Part shown: positions 1 through 13,190 of the stretch, in pieces
Position numbering within the stretch: the stretch's first letter is position 1
Layout of the letters: each line of letters starts with the position of its first letter
Assembly (NCBI GenBank): GCA_013397865.1
Contig: VZTI01000412.1
Span: 604,282 to 668,281, forward strand
DNA from: Struthidea cinerea
Lineage: Eukaryota; Chordata; Aves; Passeriformes; Corcoracidae
Reading direction: 5' to 3'
Length of the DNA stretch: 64,000 nucleotides
Program-made: the position numbers and the translations under genes
Notes under the pieces: generated by a model
Databases searched by the model: none
Told to the model about the DNA's origin: nothing
The model's input: the letters and a program-made list of their open reading frames with translations, nothing else

Positions 1-2340
1 TAAAATCATCATTTTTCTGTTTATGGTTTTGCTGAACAACATTAGTAAGATTTCCTACTGAACCACAGAGATGTATTATTTCAGAAGTAGTTGGAACCGC
101 TGTTTTGTGTGTGTACACATCTATAACTTGTAAACATTTATAAAGCGCTTGCAGATGTCTCAAGGAGAATAGAAACATTTATCTTCTCTTCAGATGGTAT
201 TACAGCAAACATATCACCTTGACTTTTAGCTATGTTTTTCCAATCTGTGTTGCCTGAAGATAAAGTCCTAAAATACTACAAGCCAACAGCAGTTTATAGT
301 TGTCCTGACATGCTCACACCTCTTTCCTTGTGCCAGCCGCAGCATTTGTGCAAGGAAACCGTGTGGCAGGTAACTGATGACCTATCACTGTTAAACTTGG
401 TAAAAAAAGAGGCAGAAGTGGTGTTTCTGCCATCATGGGCAAAATGGGAACATTTCTTCAATTATCATCCAAACTTGTGAAAACCTCAAGTAACCACAGA
501 ACCACGGCCTCAGAAAATCAAACCAGTACTTTATATTGTGTTTTGTAATTTACTAAAATGAAGATGATTCTAACAGTAGCTCATTAGCAGTAATGATATT
601 CCATGCAGTGCTGGATTAACCTTGTCCTTAGTGACTTCAATAATTATTAGACTGCAAACCCCTTTCTACAATCCAGTTGTCTTTCCAGTTCATGTTTCCC
701 AGTCAGAATATAAGAACACATTTCCCTATATTTTCATGCATATCTATCTCAAAAAGGCAACTACAACTACACCTGCATCTACAATTCACGGCATACTAAA
801 AATACATACACAATATGCAATAATTCTATATATAAAAATACATATTCTAGTAGCTCAGGTTTCAACAGAACGTTGAGAGTAAAAACATTATTGCATTTCT
901 CTAGTTGCAATTTCATTAGTACAACATTACTAGGTTAATAAATATGCAGTAGGAGTTTCACTTTGAGTTTTTGGCACATTAACGGTATGCAAATGAAGAA
1001 AACCAGTGTGAAAACACAGATTTTATTAACTAATCCAAACATCCCAGTTTCAAAGAAATATAATTAATATAATTAATATAATAATAATAATAATAATAAT
1101 GAAAAGAAAATACTACAGTCAGGCTGTTCAGTACTCAGACTTCTCTGAAACTCAAGTTGCCTGTGTTGCAATTCATATTTACTGTAATCAAAGACTGAAA
1201 ATATACTGCAGTGAGTTTCTCCCTGGTACCGCCTGTTGATCTTCAATATAGACAGGCCAAGGTTTAACTTGCCCAACACTTTCAGTACATTTTTCTATGC
1301 TTTCTTCAATCTTTACAAACCATTTTAGTTTTAAGTGCAGGGATGCTCTGGCATGGGTGGAAAGCACCCAGAGAAAGTCATATCAAAACCAATCTGATGG
1401 TTGCTAATTCAGCAGCTGACAGGACAATCCTGGTGAAGTACTTCAGCTTGAAAAAACAGGAATGACATTAAAGCTCATTGTCCTTTAAGGAATAGTTTGG
1501 CCAATTTACAACAGCCTGAAAAGTTAATACCCAGCCTGTTGTGCCCCAAGTTGTACAGAACATTTTATCCAGTACATTCCTCAGTTTCAACTGTTGTCAT
1601 TTCAAAAAAAACCCTAAAATTTAGTTTTCTGTTGCTGTAATTCTGTTTGGAAAGTAAGAAAACCCAGACAAGACAAAAAATAGCTTTTTATGAGACAAAT
1701 ATAACTCATAATTATGCGAGTTACAACTCAATAGGACTTCAAGACAGAGCCCTCACTAATCCAACCCTCCTTTGTCGTTAAATGAGATATTTGCTTCTCT
1801 TTCTCTACCGAAAGAAAAATGGCATGCCATCAATGAATACTTCACAGAAAGCACAGCTGGCTATCGTTATTTCTTGTTTACATAACTGAGAAATCTTCAA
1901 CATACACATTTAAAGATTTATATGTTAAAAAAAAGTCATGATTCTGATGCAAGTAGTCAAATAACAACCACATGATGCTAGCATAAAAGACAATTATCCT
2001 AATTTAAAATGCATCTCATTAAAACTTAAAAGCCAAAGGTGACAGCACATACCATCCAGTTCATAAAACATGAACACCACTTGAAAGCTGAATTATACTA
2101 GCTCAAATGACAGTATTCAGTGCAGCAAATGAAAAGTTCTTTTCCCCTTGCATACAAAAAACATTTCCTTCTTCCTAAGAAGTCATGCACAAATCAATTC
2201 CCATCATGTCCATTTGCCAGATGTCTTAAAGCAAATCACGGCAAAATCCAGCCATCATACGTTACCAGAATGCAGGTGACTGTCAGCAAATATTAATAAA
2301 GCCTGACAAGTTTATGGTGTCACGACAATAGCAGACTTAC
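1..2340 (-). other. NELL1: NELL1 intron downstream of the second EGF exon (partial)
   Basis: This is AT-rich non-coding sequence following the GTAAGT donor at 2340-2335. The next exon, expected to encode the Cys-rich continuation after GTICR, is not in the window. Apart from the AAT-rich microsatellite at 1061-1100 I recognise nothing in it. Confidence 0.75.
1061..1100. repeat. TAATA / AAT microsatellite
   Basis: A simple AT-rich repeat: imperfect TAATATAAT units pass into seven consecutive AAT-type triplets (1081-1100). Confidence 0.85.
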
Positions 2341-2463
2341 CTCGGCAGATGGTCCCGTTGCCCACGTACCCAGGTTTGCAGGTGCAGCTGTGTCCCCTGA
2401 TAGTGTTAGTGCAGATTGCATTCTCATCACAGTTATGCTGCCCACTGCCACACTCATCATGCT
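2341..2463 (-). CDS. NELL1: NELL1 internal exon: next EGF-like repeat
   Basis: This 123-bp minus-strand exon encodes an EGF repeat running from HDECGSGQHNC to GNGTICR with six cysteines. The acceptor has a long pyrimidine tract (T- and C-rich, about 2466-2495) ending in TTAG, and the donor is CGAG|GTAAGT. Both flanking introns are phase 1, so the exon joins in frame to the one at 36173-36298 and gives ...DDFSCT-E-HDEC..., the order known for NELL1. The start is E-H-D-E-C rather than D-x-D-E-C, and the aromatic residue of the C-x-N-x4-Y/F-x-C consensus is His here (CTNTIRGHSC). This makes calcium binding and Asn hydroxylation less canonical. NGT is a possible N-glycosylation sequon. A second AG directly after the acceptor AG could be used as an alternative, but this would shift the frame. 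NELL2 is the only serious alternative. Confidence 0.9.
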
Positions 2464-5400
2464 CTAAGTGGGGGGGAGGAAAAAGGAAAAAAACAAATTT
2501 ACTAGATGCAGTGAGCTTTTCAGCGAGCTGATGTGGCATTTGAAAACCAAGTGGGATAACCAGGATGCTGCAATGGCTGAGTGCTGGGGGCTTGGCATGG
2601 GAGTCAGCTTTGGGCTTGCTTCAGTTCAGAAACTCAGTATGTGCATGGCAACAGTAAATTATTTAGGTTTCAAAACAGAAAAAAAAGAATTGGTGAGGAG
2701 GCGAAGTATGGCTGTGACAAAAAGCTGTGAAGAAGATTATCAGGGAAAAATATCTGCTGTGAAGATTAACCTTTACATCACTGTCCATCACCAACAGCAA
2801 TAATCATAAATACAAGCTAAGTAACACAAGAGGGGCCCCACCAGCCCGCCCTTTAACTACACAGTTCAGTTGTCACAACTGCTTGCTCTAACTCATGTTG
2901 AACTGACTCCTTCTCTAACAGCACGTAGTAGCCTTTCACATTTTTAGAGCATCAACCACACCATCGAGCCTCAAAGAGGCTCCCAGACAAACAGGCCATA
3001 TTTTGCTTTCATCCAGCAACTCTAACTCTTGCCCCTAACCAAATTTGCCACAGCTCCTGCACTTCACTCTCCTGCTACCTTTTTGTTCTTGTAAAGCATC
3101 AGTTAGAGGTGACGAGCTACCTGACCCCAAAGCTTTTCGCTTCTTCCTGCAATTACACGGAGCTTCCCTCATACAGTAGGATTGTAAAAAGAAAGCTTGA
3201 ATATTTTACACTTTTGCACTGGTGCCTTTACAATTTTCTTCAGTGGAATCAAAAGGATGCAATGAATTTTCGTAAAATCACACAACAGATAACAGACATA
3301 ATAAAAAATCAGAATCTGGAACCCTTCTTTGTGGACTTCATTTATGCAACTGCAATCATCAGGCTGATATCCATATGATGAGAGGCAAAAGCTATGCTTT
3401 CCTGGAATTAGGATTTGCTTAAGCTTTTCACCAGTGCATCGGGGTGTTCAAAGGACTACAGACTAAGTCTAGCCTTCTATAGATCACAGAGAGGCAGTGC
3501 CTCTAAAATGCGAGCAAAATACTCATTTTTGCAGCCTAAACTAAGCCCTTTGGAAGAGTCTCTCCATTGAGAACAGCAGCATCACAGGCTTTGACAGGCT
3601 ACAATTAACCTCTGCAATGCTCTCACTTTGCCACAGTACAGAACAACAGCCAATTTCAAGATAACTCAAGACACATGTAAGATGTGAATGGTGAATTCTA
3701 AGGAATCCACTAAACCAAGTACTTCTGGAACACTGTTGATAACTATTTGCAGAACATATATCTAACATGTTTTTCCATTTTTCAAATACATTTGACAGCA
3801 AAATCATGTGGATTGCAACTATTTTCTCTTAAATAGCATCAAAGCAATATATCAGCCTCTCACTCCTTGCTTTTAGCAAGAAACTCACACACACTCTCAT
3901 ATGTGCCTGGCTTCAGCTGATAAACTCAGGCTTGCATTTATACTTGTTAGTTTACGTTGGTCCCTAGCTCTGCTTAGTAATTCACTTCAGCTTCTTGCCA
4001 ACTTTCAGAGGCCTTACACATTCAGAATGCCAGGGTTCTTGAAGGGTTGCCTGTTCTCTCCTTCATCTTTAAAGAAACTGTACCACAGGCTGATTCTTTG
4101 CTGCTTTGGTCTCACAGTGCTCAGGCTGCTGTGTCAGACACAAAAATTATCAAGCTACCCTCCAAGGAAGAGTTTTACAGCAGCAGCTGAAGCTGAATTA
4201 TGCTTTCTTTTAAAAGAGACACCCTCTCCATAATCTCTCCCTCCTCTTCCTACTTTTAATTGTCATTAGCCTTCCTGTGTTAGTATTCAAACTATAATGA
4301 GAATGCCTTTGTGATAGACTCATGTGTGTACACAAGAACATTCCTACTCAAACAATTGCCAAAATTAGTCTATTACCTTCTCAGCACTTCAAGTATAAAT
4401 AAAGATTTCCCAGTGGTACCAGATGTGTTTTGCCAAAATACACAAGAGAGGATAGTCTGCTGTGTTGTTCTAGGACTCTGACTATGTAAATCACTATTTA
4501 CCATTTCTGCAAATTCACAGATGCTGAAAATATCAAAAGATTTAGCACTGACAGAGCAGGTATCCCACAGTAATACTTTAAACAGAGGTCAGTTTTTTCA
4601 AAACTGATATAATTTAAAGAGTCAGCAACAAATCTGAACATGGGAACTTGCCCTTCATGAGACATCCTGATGCTGCCAGCACAAGGAGGACTAAGGGAAC
4701 CTCATCTGCATGAGGAATTCCAAGATTTCTTAGCAGCAATATGGCTGCAATGATGGGAACTTTAAATGAAGTTTTCCCTGGTGTAGGGATGTCTATAGCT
4801 GATGTTGCTACAGGCCTAATAAGAATGAGAAAGCATTGATTTCCTGCCAAGGTACAAAACTCTTTTCATCCAGATGAAAAATCCTTAAGAATCCGTCAGT
4901 AGTAAGTTTTCCTGGGTTTTCTGTGCCCTCACAGGAGCTCATCCTTTGGAGTACTTGTGTGTTCACAATGGGAAGTGAGCATGGAAAGTGGGCTCATGTT
5001 CTGTTTAAACTCAAAGGAGATTGTGATTAATTTGCAAAGATCATTGCTTTCTTACACATATTGCTTTCCAAAAATCCCCATTCAAGCACATCAGACAGAG
5101 CCTGCTTTTGCTTTAATGTTATGGCAAATACTGACTAGACAGCAAACAAAACTGGCAGAGAAGGACCCTGCACAGCAAGCGAAAGGAGTCACAAACAGCA
5201 TCATTCCAAAGCACCAAAGACGGCAGAGCCAAGACAAAAAGCCCAAAGTTGTCTTATTTTGACCATTTCCCTTGTAGCTGGAAATGAGAAGCACAAGAAA
5301 GGGACTCTAACAAAGAAAAACAAAAGCAACTTCTGGGTTTTTATACACACATGTATAACAAATAAGCTGCCATGCTCAGGAAAGAAACTGTCATCATTAA

Positions 5401-8400
5401 GTTCCACTGAAGTCACCCATCTCTCTGACTTCTATTTGCTATATGATATACACAAAATGAGCTCATGATCAAAGATGGAAAGAACTGGCAGGCTTACTGA
5501 GGAGGACAGAATTCCTTGACCCAACTCTCATTCACCTGGATTATTAATATCTATTTCAAGAACAGGTACCACTGCTGATGAATAGTTACAACAGCAGCAC
5601 CATTCTCTTCTTACAGGCAAGTTAATTTGTTTAGGCAATCTCTGTGAACTGTCTTCAGCATTTCTGTTACTCAGGATTGTTGCATCTATTTCATGCTTTA
5701 TGGTAAAGCCACAAGATCAGTTAGTTTATTGAGCCTTTCTTTCCCCCTCTATAAAGCAAGGATATTACAAGATTCTGCTTTTTCCCAAGCATTTTTCATT
5801 CTTCTGAACTCCTCAATTACTGAAGATTTTACAGAGAATTAAAGGATTTCAATCTTCTATTGCAAAAAAAAAAAAGGAAGAATCAAATGTCCACTGCTCA
5901 TTTCCTTTCTACTTTATTTATTCTTCCTGTAAGCAGAGATGAGGGATGGAAGGACACATCATCTCTGATGCTTCAGCTGCCTTGGCCCTGTTTCCTAGAT
6001 ACCAAGCTACTGCTAAGGCCAGCAAAATACACAATTAAACTTAATGTTTTATTTCTGGACAAAAACTGCCTAAAATCTCCAAAAGCTTTCATGAACTTTT
6101 CCAAAATATTAGAGAGGATCTTCTCAGAATTTTCTGAGTTCACACCTAGGTCAGGCCATCTTGTGAAGAAATGACTACAAAGTTCATTCTCTCTTCAGCC
6201 TTCACCTGAGAATGGCCATCTGCCTCCAAAATCGCTTGTGAGAAATTAATCATCCCTTTACAAAAACACATCTCCATCACCTGCGTTGTATGATTCTATA
6301 CATCACCTCAGAAGTCCACATGAACAGTATCACAGGTCTAATGTTTATATGTGGGTAGTTTTACACCAGCACATGCACAGTTGTTTAAGGCAAGTATTAT
6401 AGTTACCTCTATTTTGTTCAGAAGCAGCCTAATCAAAGTTTATCTTGACAGTGACAGAATTCATTTCAATACTACATGGCCTTAGAGAGATACCAACCAC
6501 ATAAAAAGCGAAGTTAATTCACCACAAAATAGTTTCAGGTAGATGGTTAGTTGCACACCCTACTATAAGAAGCCCCAATGCATCCTACAGACAGCAGAAA
6601 CGCACCTTGCACCAAAACACAGACTGGTCTGTGAGCCCACTGACACCAGAGCACACACAGCAGCTCCCCAGTGGCAGGGGGAAAACAACCATTTCCCATG
6701 GAAGACATGAGGACAAGGAATGAATAAGAAATTGCTGAAATAAGCACAATGACCAGGCTGCCAAGACAGCTGTGAGCACTCTGTGTCCCCTGTGCTAGAG
6801 GAGATGGACCCCAACCAAGCCAAGAGCCCAGCCCACCAACATCTACTATGTCCATGTGTAAAAACAACAAATGAGTGACACCTGAGGCCAAAGGAGAGCA
6901 GGAACACAAGTGCCAGAGAAGACTCGCTGAGAAAGGCCAAGGCTCTCTAAGAGCTGTATTAGCTATGCCCTCAGCAGCAGCAGAACGTTCAATCACGCCA
7001 CGTTTCAGTCGTGGAACCACTTGTTTCAATTTTACCTAAACTTTCAGCTGTCTTCAAAACACAAGTATCTATGTAAGGCTAAGGAAGTTAGCCCAGACCA
7101 GGCTGTAGCAGCTCCTGCACACCTCAAATGAGTCATCATTCCAGCTGCTGATGGCTGATCACTTCAGTGTGAAGTATAAACCGGAATATTCAAACAAGGA
7201 CAAAAAAAGTCAGCAACCTTCATGTACACGTATTTCTGTCAAATCCTTCTTACCTCCACTTTTCTAATCTCTGCAAAGGAATCACAGAAATACTTTTGTT
7301 TTATGGTACTTAAAAAATACCTTCTGTTCTGAGCTAAACTGAACTGGAAGAATGCAGGAGGAAAAGCACTGGGGGAAGAAGGAAAGGTGCCAGACAAAGA
7401 TTTTGCCTGCCTGAGGTAATACATGCTGCATAAAGCCACCCACATGACACTGCAAAACTGTTTGTAAGTAAAAACAACCACAAAAAAATAATTCAGAACA
7501 CATGTAAGGTACAAAAAAGGATTTGTCATGTATTTATAAAAGCAAATGCACGCATATCTAAACATATATATAAACAATTACAGGTAAATGCAAATTTTCT
7601 CCCTTCATATGTACATGAAATGCAGTGTTTGTGAAAGGTTCTAGGCAGCTCTGACAGTATCAGAAGCGTCAGTCAAAAAATAACATAGTTCTATACTCTT
7701 GAAGTTTTGGGTACTATAAATACCCACATTATTATTAAAGAGATCTTTTCAATAAAATAATTTTCTATTCATTATCTAAGAGGAATATGGCCTTTGCTTG
7801 TATTTTGTTTGTGTATTTTTAAAATGCATTTTCCAGAAGTACCACAGAATTTATAGGATGCCTCTACTTTCCCATGTTGGAAGAGACAACACTGTTACAC
7901 TTACTAGATTTGTATGGGCTATAAAGGCAGGATCCACACGACTTTAGCTTTCTCTCTTTTTTTTCCTTTTCCATGCATGCTTGGAATAACTCTAGAATTT
8001 GTATTGTTCCTGCTTTGTCTAAAATATTCAACTGAAAATTAGAACCCTACATTGAAAATATATAGCAAAAAATACACAGCGAAGCTAAGAACCTTTTGGT
8101 CAAGAGTCATAAAATCAGGACAGCTTTCCCTTGTGCAAAAGCACATAAAGGATTTCAAACCTATAATTTCTAAAAGGTACACTTAACACAGGATTTATTT
8201 TTAAGCGAGAATGCCGAAATGCTTATTTTCTTTAAATAAAGATGCTCTTCAAAAAAAGACAGACACTGGGATGGAATTACAGGAGACATTGCATTGAAGG
8301 GTCTTTCACTATAGCTACTTTCACTTCTTATTACAAGAAAAGGCCCCAATTTAAACTTGCTTACAAGACGGAAACAATTTTCTTACTGTAAGGATTTTCT

Positions 8401-11400
8401 TTCATTACTTCCTCAAAGCCTTCTAACTTCAATAATAAAACATTCATCTTTGGAATACACTGTGCAAAGATTCTGACTATCCATTTATTCATATTTTTAT
8501 AACACTGAAAAGAAATCTAAGCTGTTCTCTAAACTGCTGAGATAACAGTCAGCTTGTGGGGTGCAGAACCACAAATGCAGCAAACATTTCCACACACCAA
8601 GAGACTTAGAGAGACAACTCACAGAACAGCAAGGTCATCGGATGCCACCATTTTTTATTAATACAGATACCATTTGTATAGAGTACACGGCCTAATGTAA
8701 AATTAATTATCTGGCAACCATAAAGCAGTGGTCTTTGAAAACTCAGAAAGGAGAAAGCCATCTCTCTAAATACTTCTAAAAAGCCGCAACCCTTTGTTGC
8801 CTGTTATGAGGATTCAGATGTCTATGTAATAACTCAGGCTTTAAAAGTGATAGATTAAAAAAATTGAATTTAAGCAGAATTGTGGACTTAGTGGAATCAG
8901 GATTTCAGCTCGGAAGAAGTCGTGATGAAACAAAAGGGATAGGTTTTAAACGGACTGAATAAAAGGAAGCTTTATTCTGAACACACAGGAAGAAACTCCC
9001 ACAGAAAACCAGGGCAATTAGAAACAAGATGCATACATCAAACAAGAAATTACAACGCAGATAGATGGTAAGCTGGTGAATAATAGCTAACTGTGAATCC
9101 AGAAAACTCTAGGTAAAAAAACAAAATCAAATTGAGTTTTTCTACTCATTACAATCAAACTAACAAAGTTAATTTTATCTATGCCCATACCAAACTTCAG
9201 CATCCAAGTTCACCCTACCCATTTCCACAAGGAAACAGGAAGAGGGAACAGAGTGCAGAACAGAAAAGCCCCACTGTTTCCTCCTGCAACTTTATCCTGA
9301 TGAGCACTTAAATACACAAAATGCTGGTAGAAGTATTCCATTTGCCATTCTTTTAATAAGAAACTAAAATGCCTTTGTAATTTATGACACAACAAAGCTT
9401 CTGGTGTTAAACATGAAATTATTTAGACTACATTCTAAAAGAGTAGACACATGCTACTCTTGGGTAATTAGGAAGAAATAGCGGGATTTAATTTGAATAT
9501 AAAATTCCAAATGTGCCTGCAGTTGCCTCTTGGAATCAAACAACCTTCTACAACCTGAAGGAGTTCTGCTCTACCATGTCCCCTCTTGCACTGAAGTCCT
9601 CCATGTGATCCCCTCAGTTTGCGAGATGGGCAGACCAGAAGCACACACAGGATTTGAGACACCAGAACATCATGAATTTATACAATAGCATAATAATATT
9701 TATCATCTTGTTCTCAGTGCCTTTCCCGAAGGATCTCACTATTCTGCTCAGCTTTGACCACAGCTGAGCAGTGAGCTGACATTTTCAGTACGTCTTCTCT
9801 GAACAGTAATGGCTAATTTAGAGCATTTGTATATGTACCTATCTTTTTTTCCCCACCAAGGGAAAGGTACTTTATACTCTGATCCTCTGTTCTGCCTCAC
9901 TGCTTTATAAAAACAACTGCCAGGAGTACCCATTTGAATTTCCATGAGATAAGCTCACTGAGCAGTGAAGAAATTCTAAATTTTTGTAATAAAAAAGTTT
10001 ATTTTTTACTAAATCAAGATGAATAATAGGTATTCTTGCTGACAGTAACACTGCATTTGCTTTCTGCAAGAGGAGAAGAAAAAGGAAATGGATCTCTTGC
10101 TAGCACACTACAAAATATTTGCACATATACCTTAAATGCCTATATAACATTTGTAAGGAAGTGGGAAGAGAGACATTTGGTTTTATTGTTTTCAGAACAC
10201 AATCATAAAAAAGAAAACAAGAAATCAAAGTAAGAAGTCAAAAATCGGAAGAAGTGAAATCTTGAAAAACTGTGGTTTAGATTTAGACACATTTCACCCC
10301 AATCAGAAGCTCACCAAGATTAAAAAAAACCAGCACTGAACAAACTAGATCAATGTCTGAAAATTCAAGAATCACTGGAAGAGTACACGGTTGTTTTATC
10401 CTTTACACTTAAATTTATTTCCCTGGTCTTTTGAAGGGCATTTTGAATTGAGGAGACATGTCAAATTAGTAATAATATTAAAATTATCAAAACCAGCTAA
10501 CAGATTATTAATGTGAAGAGTCACAGTATAAAGGGTAGTCTTTTACATTGAATTTTCATGCCCTGTATAATAGTAAAATATTATTAATATTGACATACAC
10601 AGAAATTTCAAAACAGATCCTTATCAGAGGCTGATAATAAAATGGCAATCTACATGACATAGTCAGCTGGATACTCTACTGCAGTTTTGTGGACTTATTT
10701 TTGAAAGCCAGGTTATTCATGTCATTAGCAATGTGTATCTCTAGTTCTCAAACACGCCAGCGAACTTTGAGCACAATTGTGGAGACAGGCATTGAATTCA
10801 AATCAGACAGCATCTACACAAAATATTCATTACAAGAGTTTGAAGATTTGCATACTGCATATTTAGAGATGCAAGCAAAAAATTCCATAAGGAAGAAACC
10901 ACATTTCACTGTCAAAAAAAATCTTGTGTTATCTTTATGATGGCAAAGTCCCACCATTAAAGGAACGAGCTCTTCTGCAAGTACAGTTTTTCACTGAGCA
11001 AAGAGTGGGCATGAGCAACCAGTCAGAGTCTTCAGGAGCGAGGCTGAATTCCACAAACACCAGATGATTTTTCAGAACTAAAATTTAGTAAGGCTTGCAC
11101 ATTGACTACCTTACAGACCCTGAGTAACCCCTAAATTGAATGGTAATAGAGTGCATAGGAGCTTCATTTCTGGTCCTACAGCTCAGAATTAATCTCTCAA
11201 ATTCCTGCACAGAGCGAAGGAAGTATACAACCTATTGCTCCAGTATAAACCCATTTTTAAGACAAAGCCTCAGAGGAACAGGAAATTATTCACAAAATCA
11301 ACAAAAGCGTAATACTGTACACATGGGAAATGTGTTGAAAAGCAAACAGCTATATCCTCATCTGCAAGAACAAAAACACGTTAAAATTGTTTCTCCTTAC

Positions 11401-13049
11401 TAGATTTATTTACTAGAATAACCAGTTTCTGCACTGTTACTTCTAGAGATATGCAGTAACCTAGTCTGCATGTCAGTCTGTCATTCACTTATTTATTTGC
11501 TTAAGGAATCCCAAAGAAATTTCAGATTTCACAGAAGACACAGTATGACCTTGAGGTGCAATGGCCAGTCAGAGCACAGGTCCATGTGCTGGGATTCTGT
11601 TCTGAGCTCTCCCTCACACACAGTACTTCACACAAGTCATCATGCCTGAATTATAACACAGCACAATGGTTTTTAATTGGAACATGCTAAGCAGTATGAT
11701 CATCTTGATTACTACTATGGGATGTTAAACTTCTAAAACAATCCCTCGCTTTTTCATAAACTAGTTATGCATCAAGGCACTGGACTTTTATGAGGCACCT
11801 TGATTGCATATATTGATTTGTGTATTTATAAAGCACTGGTTATTCCAAATTTCTCTGTGTAGTTATTGCTTTTCTTGACATAGTTACAAAGTACGTAATT
11901 TCATAGAGAAAGCAAATAAAGCCTTGAATTACATGTGATGTACCAAGCTGAAAGAAAGCAGCTATGCAGTTCCAACTAGACTGCAGCATGGCACTAATAT
12001 TGATAGAGACAAGAACAACACACCAGTTCTATGAAGTTTTCTGTTCCTCTAAATCATAGGACATTCACTTAGGAAAATAAAAGAAATCACACATGATGAC
12101 AGTATCTGAAGTAACTGAGACTTTGTCTAGCAATTGCCACTGCCTAATTTACAGTTTTCAGGAGAGATGCTTGATATCATTAAATCTTAAGATACAGTTT
12201 TATTTTGCTTCTGAATATGGTCCAAGCACCTGCACTGGGTCAGGAAAAAAGCCCTCAAGCAATATGTTTCATTTTATTTATATAGCAACATAACAGGACA
12301 GGCTGCTTTTTATCCATAAAATGGTGAAACCTGCATGCTTCTATCAAGCTGATATCAGAATCTCATCTTTCAGGTATTTTCAGTTCAACAATACCTGAAA
12401 GCTTTACTCTGCAGAAATCTCAAAATCAGTAATACAATAAGTATGTAATAGACCTTTGGATGCAATCTTTAGTCAACATTTCATTGCAGCTTCACGAACT
12501 TATATCGGTGATAAAAGTTCTGTAGGGCTTCAGTTTCCAGCACTCCACAATGCTTTAACTACCACATGAAAAAGAATTTCAAAAAGCAATACATACCCCA
12601 TTTCAAACCAGCGCAAAATTCTCTTAGTGTTATTGCAATACAGTAAGGTGGAATTGTTTCTAAAAGAACTCACACGTGTGACAGATGTGTCAATCTGCTG
12701 ATACAAGAACACATCAAATCACACTGAGGGTTCTGTAGCAGAGTTAAAGTATAATGAGGACAGGACACGTATTCATTCTCTGCACCAATCAGAGATGCAA
12801 AGAAAAGGCTTTAGGAGTGCTGGAGTGCATGTAAGAGGTGATATGGAAGTAAAAAAGACTTAGCATACTTCTCCCAATTTTCAGGTTACGAAGTTAGACA
12901 TAATTGAGCCAATCAGGTTTCCCTTTATGTTTCATGTACTACTTTCTTAATAAGAAAATGCTGCTTAAAGGCTAAACTCCAGTACATTTTAAGCTTTTAA
13001 TAGAGTAGAGATGGAATCTTGCTTCTTACTGAAAGTAAACAGGAATTTC
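2464..13049. other. Intronic stretch, no gene
   Basis: About 10.6 kb of AT-rich intron. The only candidate repeat is a MIR-like relic at 5711-5770. A GC-richer patch at 6550-7030 gives an open frame of 160 codons on the minus strand with no recognisable domain. Nothing else is supported. Confidence 0.6.
5711..5770 (+). repeat. Possible MIR/CORE-SINE relic
   Basis: The segment reading 'ttattgagcctttctttc' followed by 'ccctctataaagcaaggata' resembles the central part of MIR elements (the 'tgagcctcagtttcc...catctgtaaaatggggata' region). MIR-type SINEs predate the split of birds and mammals and survive in birds only as sparse, decayed copies. The match is short and seen by eye, so chance resemblance is possible. 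Confidence 0.4.
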
Positions 13050-13190
13050 AAATCATTTAGGCTGGAAAAGACCCCTAAGATCACTAAGCCCAACCATTAA
13101 CCCAGCACTGCCAAACCCACCACCCAACCATATCCCCAGGTACCCATCTTCTAAATACCTCCAGGAGGGTGACTCAACTACTCGCCTGGG
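13050..13190 (-). mobile_element. CR1: CR1 LINE fragment, minus orientation
   Basis: The plus strand reads 'ggctggaaaagaccccta', 'cccaaccattaacccagcac', then 'aaatacctccaggagggtga'. This is the reverse complement of the 3' region of avian CR1. Only about 140 bp remain. The terminal octamer repeat and any target duplication are not evident. Confidence 0.85.

Noticed and set aside
8935..9010. A stretch reminiscent of the CR1 'aatggtttcaaactgaaagaggg' region
   Set aside because: The similarity is too loose and not continued on either side.
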